In this document: positions 60,226 to 64,000 of the stretch, one piece after another | Position numbering within the stretch: the first letter of the stretch is position 1 | How the letters are laid out: the number at the start of each line of letters is the position of its first letter | NCBI GenBank assembly: GCA_963934295.1 | Contig: CAWVXY010000008.1 | Span: forward strand, 1-64,000 | From: Seribacter sp963934295 | Lineage (GTDB): Bacteria; Verrucomicrobiota; Verrucomicrobiia; Opitutales; Seribacteraceae | Reading direction: 5' to 3' | Length of the DNA stretch: 64,000 nt | Notes under the pieces: generated by a model | What the model saw: the letters and a program-made list of their open reading frames with translations, nothing else | What the model was told of the DNA's origin: nothing | Database searches by the model: none | Program-made: the position numbers and the translations under genes

Positions 60226-62199
60226 ATGAAAAACGAATCCCTTTTACTTTCCCTAAATAAAGCCAAAGAAAATAATTTTCTTTATAATTCTTCTATTGAG
60301 AATATTTCTGAATTCTTAGAATGTGCGGAAACCCCAGAATGGATTGTAAAATCTTTAGAAGAACTATTAGAGGGGGAAAGTTGGGAAGAATTAAACAATA
60401 GGTTTTACACAAACCTAGCATTTGGAACTGGTGGAATGCGAGGACGTACCATTGGAAATATTATAACTAAAGCTGAGCAAGGGAATACACGACAAAATGA
60501 AACACCAGATTACGCGGCTGTTGGTAGTAATACTTTAAATGAAATAACGCTTTTAAGAGCTACTAAAGCACTGTTTCTACATATTAAAAAATGGTTAGCA
60601 GAGGAGGGGGTTCTATCTCAACCACGATTGGTGGTTGCTCATGATGTTAGGCATTTTTCACGCAAATTTTGTGAATTAGTTGCGTCTGCATGGACCAAGC
60701 TAGGAGGTTATGCTCTTGTTTTTGATGGTCCTCGGTCGACACCACAACTTAGTTTTACGGTTAGGCATCAATACGCACATGCAGGCGTAGTAATTACTGC
60801 TAGTCATAATCCATCTCATGATAATGGGTTTAAGGCTTATTTTGCCGATGGAGCCCAATTAGTTCCTCCGCACGCTCAAGAAGTTGTTGAGAGGTATCAA
60901 AAAATTTCTATAAATGAATTACTACCATTGTTAACTTCATCAGGAGAGGAACCTGGGTGGAATATTTTACCCATAGAGGATGATTTAGCTTATCGGGCAG
61001 CATTGGAAGATGCTGTTTTAGATCCAGAAATCCTAAAAGAAAATGCACCAAAACTAGTATTCACACCTATTCATGGAACAGGTGCAATATCTGCCATACC
61101 GGCACTTTGGGATCATGGAGTAGAAGTGGCTGTAGTTGATGAACAAAATCAGCAAGACCCTAATTTTAGTACCGTAAAGTCGCCCAATCCAGAAAATCCA
61201 GAAGCATTGAAAAAGGGAATTTCTGTAGCCCAAAAAACGAAATCTAACTTAGTTTTAGGAAGTGATCCGGATTGCGATAGAATAGGTGTTGCGGTTCGCG
61301 GAAAAGGCGGAAAATTTCAATGTTTAACGGGAAATCAAGTAGCAACGATGTTAGCTGAGTATCGATTGCTAGTTGCTAAAAGAAAAAAAATTCTTTCCGA
61401 TGATGGAACCAATAATGTAGCCATTTTAAAAACATTTGTAACAACTCCAATGATCTCACGCATTGCAGAAAGTTTTGGCGTAAGATGTGTTAATACGCCA
61501 ACCGGATTTAAATGGATGGCTGAAAAACTAGGAAAATATGAAGATCAGGCTCTAATAGAACTTAAAGAAAAGGAGGGGTTGGCATTAGATTTTGATGCGA
61601 CAGATTTATTTGTTCGAATTGACATACTAACTAGATATTCGACTTATGTAATTTTGGGAGCAGAAGAAAGTTATGGTTATTTACCATTAGATATTGTTAG
61701 AGATAAGGATGGAAATGCATCTGCATTAGCAATTGCAGAACTTTTTGGTTTCCTGAAATCAAGCAAAACAGAACCACTTCAATTTCTTGATAATCTTTAT
61801 AAGAAATATGGATATCACGAAGAAAAAACTGAAAATTTGTATTTCGAAGGAGCAGAGGGAAATGAAACAATTAAGAAATTAGCCGCATCTTATAGAACAA
61901 AAAAACTCAGTAGTATAGCAGGCCAAAAAATAGTTAAATCAAAAGACTTTTTAGAAAAAGGCTACATTGATGAGGATGAAGAAGAGTTGCCTCAAGAAAA
62001 CTTTCTGATGCTCGAGTTAGAAAATGGGTTTACGATAGCAATTCGACCAAGTGGAACTGAGCCTAAAATAAAATATTATTTGTTTGGCTGTGGCGAAAAG
62101 AATGCCTTAGAATTAGAAAAATCTAAAAACGAAGTTTCATCAAAGATAAAAGAAATTTCCGAATGGCTGGTCAACGACGCAAATGAGCGTACAAAATAG
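60226..62199 (+). CDS. Phosphoglucomutase/phosphomannomutase family protein
   Basis: Alpha-D-phosphohexomutase of 657 residues, longer than the typical 450-580. All four active-site motifs are visible: TASHNPSHDNGFKAYF near 190 (phosphoserine loop), GSDPDCDRIG near 345 (Mg site), EESYGYLP near 479 (sugar specificity) and RPSGTEPKIKYY near 606 (phosphate site). The GEESYG-type sugar loop is compatible with glucose 1-phosphate. The length and N-terminal EELLEGESWEELNNRFYTNL start match the larger PGM2-like group. It probably feeds glycogen or envelope sugar pools. Confidence 0.88.
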   Translation: MKNESLLLSLNKAKENNFLYNSSIENISEFLECAETPEWIVKSLEELLEGESWEELNNRFYTNLAFGTGGMRGRTIGNIITKAEQGNTRQNETPDYAAVGSNTLNEITLLRATKALFLHIKKWLAEEGVLSQPRLVVAHDVRHFSRKFCELVASAWTKLGGYALVFDGPRSTPQLSFTVRHQYAHAGVVITASHNPSHDNGFKAYFADGAQLVPPHAQEVVERYQKISINELLPLLTSSGEEPGWNILPIEDDLAYRAALEDAVLDPEILKENAPKLVFTPIHGTGAISAIPALWDHGVEVAVVDEQNQQDPNFSTVKSPNPENPEALKKGISVAQKTKSNLVLGSDPDCDRIGVAVRGKGGKFQCLTGNQVATMLAEYRLLVAKRKKILSDDGTNNVAILKTFVTTPMISRIAESFGVRCVNTPTGFKWMAEKLGKYEDQALIELKEKEGLALDFDATDLFVRIDILTRYSTYVILGAEESYGYLPLDIVRDKDGNASALAIAELFGFLKSSKTEPLQFLDNLYKKYGYHEEKTENLYFEGAEGNETIKKLAASYRTKKLSSIAGQKIVKSKDFLEKGYIDEDEEELPQENFLMLELENGFTIAIRPSGTEPKIKYYLFGCGEKNALELEKSKNEVSSKIKEISEWLVNDANERTK

Positions 62200-62209
62200 T
62201 ATTTTTAGT

Positions 62210-63541
62210 TCAAACTAACATAGATGCTGGACTTTCAAGAGTCTCAGCAAGGAGTTGTAGAAAACTAGCTCCGACAGCACCATCTACCAGGCGATGATCA
62301 CAACTTAGACCAAGCATCATTGTTTCACCTGATTGTATGTTCCCTATAGAGTCGACAACTGGCTTTTTAACAATACCGCCGACTGAAAGAATAGCGGCAT
62401 TTGGTGGATTTATGATCCCGCTAAAGAAATCGATACCGAACATACCAAGGTTTGTAACAGTAAATGTCGAACCGGTCATTTCATCCGGATTGAGTTTTTT
62501 AGAGCGGGCTTTCGAAATCAGAGATTTTGCCTCAATTGAAAGTGTTTCAAGTCCTAATTGATTGGCATTTCGTAGAACTGGTGTGAGCAAACCATCTTCT
62601 ACTGCAACTCCAAATGCAAGGTGAACTCCACTGTGAAACTTGATACCTTTGTCTTCCCATGAACTATTAATTTCGGGAACAAGCGGAATGGTTTCTGCAC
62701 ATGCCTTTAATATAATATCATTAAGTGTTAGTTTCGATGAGTTCTCAGGGTTCTTTTTGGTTAATTTTAAATTTAATGCAATTCTTGCATTTTTTAAGGG
62801 TGTGGCGTTAATTTCTTTTTGAAGATAAAAATGCGGAATAGTATTTTTTGATTCTAATAATCGTTTTGCGATAATTGATCGCATTTTTGAAACAGGGACC
62901 AAGGAATCTTTTGTTGAAACGGTGGAATTTGTTTTGGGAGAAGGGGAAGTTTCTGTGGTGGGTACGATATCTGGACCTGTATCTTTATTTAGCTCAGTAC
63001 TTGAATTTGACAGTATATCTTTTTTTGTGATTCTACCATTAGGGCCCGTTCCTTTAATGTTTTTAAAATCAATATTCATGTCCAATGCCATCTTTTTGGC
63101 GAGAGGAGAAATTAGAATTCTATTAGTTGGTTGTTCTTCACTTGATTTTTCTGCGGTTTTGGGTTCATCGGCAGGCTGATCAATATTAATTTCTTCTTCC
63201 TTGGTAGGAATTTGTTTATTTTTTTCATCATTCTCTCCGATGACTTGATCGTCTACCTCAGGTTGAATAACTTTTTCTTTGGTCGATACATTAACCTCTT
63301 CTCCGGGTTCACCAACCGCTGCAAGTGGGCTACCAATTGGGACTTCATTTCCCTCTTCAACGAAAATATCTAATAATGTACCATCATCAAAGTTTTCTAA
63401 ATCCATGGTGGCTTTATCGGTCTCAACCTCTGCTAGAATGTCTCCATTTTTAACAATATCACCGGTTTTTTTATGCCATTTCACCAAAGTTCCAACCGAC
63501 ATGGTGTCGCTCAACTTGGGCATTTCAATAATTGTAGCCAT
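62210..63541 (-). CDS. pdhC: Dihydrolipoamide acetyltransferase, E2 of pyruvate dehydrogenase
   Basis: E2 is the core of the pyruvate dehydrogenase complex. The 443 residues have one lipoyl domain with the modified lysine in ETDKATMDL (K43), an acidic/Pro-rich linker, a peripheral-subunit-binding domain near 138-175 (LISPLAKKMALDMNIDFKNI, GTGPNGRITKKDI) and the catalytic domain ending in LSCDHRLVDGAVGASFL with His416 and Asp420. The adjacent pdhB confirms that it is the pyruvate-type E2. It is 10 nt from the convergent mutase gene. Confidence 0.94.
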   Translation of the reverse strand: MATIIEMPKLSDTMSVGTLVKWHKKTGDIVKNGDILAEVETDKATMDLENFDDGTLLDIFVEEGNEVPIGSPLAAVGEPGEEVNVSTKEKVIQPEVDDQVIGENDEKNKQIPTKEEEINIDQPADEPKTAEKSSEEQPTNRILISPLAKKMALDMNIDFKNIKGTGPNGRITKKDILSNSSTELNKDTGPDIVPTTETSPSPKTNSTVSTKDSLVPVSKMRSIIAKRLLESKNTIPHFYLQKEINATPLKNARIALNLKLTKKNPENSSKLTLNDIILKACAETIPLVPEINSSWEDKGIKFHSGVHLAFGVAVEDGLLTPVLRNANQLGLETLSIEAKSLISKARSKKLNPDEMTGSTFTVTNLGMFGIDFFSGIINPPNAAILSVGGIVKKPVVDSIGNIQSGETMMLGLSCDHRLVDGAVGASFLQLLAETLESPASMLV

Positions 63542-63557
63542 ATTTTTGATATAAATA

Positions 63558-64000
63558 TTAGATTAATTCCATCGCTTTTGCCAAAATTCGATCATGAGCA
63601 GGTATTTGAACATTTTCTAGAGCCTTGCTGTAAGCTTGCGGTGCATCAATGGCAGAAATTCTTTTTATGGGCGCGTCTAGATAATCAAATGCTTGATCTT
63701 GAATAATAAATGCAATCTGGGAGTCCACTCCGCAGAAAGGTTTATTTTCTTCTACAAGTAAAACTCTATTGGTTTTCTTTACCGTTTTAATAATGGCTTC
63801 TACATCTAGCGGGCGAATGGATCTAAGGTCCAGAACTTCAACGGAGACATTATGCTTTTCCTCTAAAGTATGGGCAACCTCCAGGGATGTATGAACCGCT
63901 TTGCCATGTGCGATAATTGTCAAATCGTTTCCTTCCTTTAAGATATTAGCTTTACCAAGTGGTATTAAAAAGTCTTTATCATCGGGCACATCATCTTGCA
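63558..64000 (-). CDS. pdhB: Pyruvate dehydrogenase E1 beta subunit, N-terminus cut by window edge
   Basis: Only the C-terminal 147 or so residues are in view. They read VPDDKDFLIPLGKANILKEG, then VEVLDLRSIRPLDVEAIIKT, KKTNRVLLVEENKPFCGVDS and the segment APIKRISAIDAPQAYSKALE, all typical of transketolase C-terminal domains in E1 beta. The frame continues past position 64000 without a start. The stop is 16 nt before pdhC, so the two form an operon. Confidence 0.94.
   Translation of the reverse strand, partial: QDDVPDDKDFLIPLGKANILKEGNDLTIIAHGKAVHTSLEVAHTLEEKHNVSVEVLDLRSIRPLDVEAIIKTVKKTNRVLLVEENKPFCGVDSQIAFIIQDQAFDYLDAPIKRISAIDAPQAYSKALENVQIPAHDRILAKAMELI

Overview
The window is an AT-rich, densely packed bacterial chromosome segment that starts inside rplQ and ends inside pdhB. 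Two features point to a Gram-negative with lipopolysaccharide: kdsD (Kdo pathway) and a periplasmic Prc protease with a signal peptide. Several family traits together suggest the PVC group, most likely a marine Verrucomicrobiota of the Opitutales/Puniceicoccales kind. These traits are EF-Tu with a divergent switch I, an inactive dihydroorotase beside pyrB, KamA-type radical SAM, and A/T-rich leaders that usually lack Shine-Dalgarno sites. This placement is inference from gene content. No 16S gene is present and the lineage is held with moderate confidence only.

Region 1 (1-29396, all minus strand) is one continuous transcription/translation block. In transcription order it reads tRNA-Thr, tuf, tRNA-Trp, secE, nusG, rplK, rplA, rplJ, rplL, rpoB, rpoC, rpsL, rpsG, fusA, rpsJ, rplCDWB, rpsS, rplV, rpsC, rplP, rpmC, rpsQ, rplNXE, rpsNH, rplFR, rpsE, rplO, secY, rpsM, rpsK, rpsD, rpoA, rplQ. 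The rif, str, S10, spc and alpha operons of other bacteria are thus joined end to end. Genes often found inside (rpmD, rpmJ, infA, adk, map, tuf after fusA) are missing. Signals inside the block are an attenuator-like hairpin between rplL and rpoB, a hairpin between rpsJ and rplC, and two strong ribosome-binding sites (rplL, rplX) among genes that otherwise lack them.

Region 2 (29397-36375) has a divergent tRNA-Thr/tRNA-Gly promoter region, an inositol-phosphatase-family gene, a small DnaQ-like exonuclease and gyrB-gyrA with a good sigma70-type promoter.

Region 3 (36376-64000) is a mosaic of housekeeping and small unknown genes: an SLC13-type permease with RCK_C domains, hemB, pyrD, tsaE, a CPBP protease, pyrB with an inactive pyrC-like gene (pyrX), a HAD phosphatase, prfA-prmC, Prc, a rhomboid protease, a ComEC-like protein, a thioredoxin-like protein, KamA, dnaN, a RelE/ParE-like protein, kdsD, an FtsB/DivIC-like protein, a phosphohexomutase and the pdhB-pdhC pair. 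All nine convergent junctions in the window overlap or are separated by 10 nt or less.

The most unusual points are the rewritten EF-Tu switch I, the loss of all four cysteines of the second zinc site of RpoC, a catalytically dead dihydroorotase coupled to pyrB, an extra C-terminal membrane helix in SecY, and low-complexity charged tails on S11 and L17. I found no mobile element, CRISPR array, prophage or rRNA gene, and no clear new defence or biosynthetic system.
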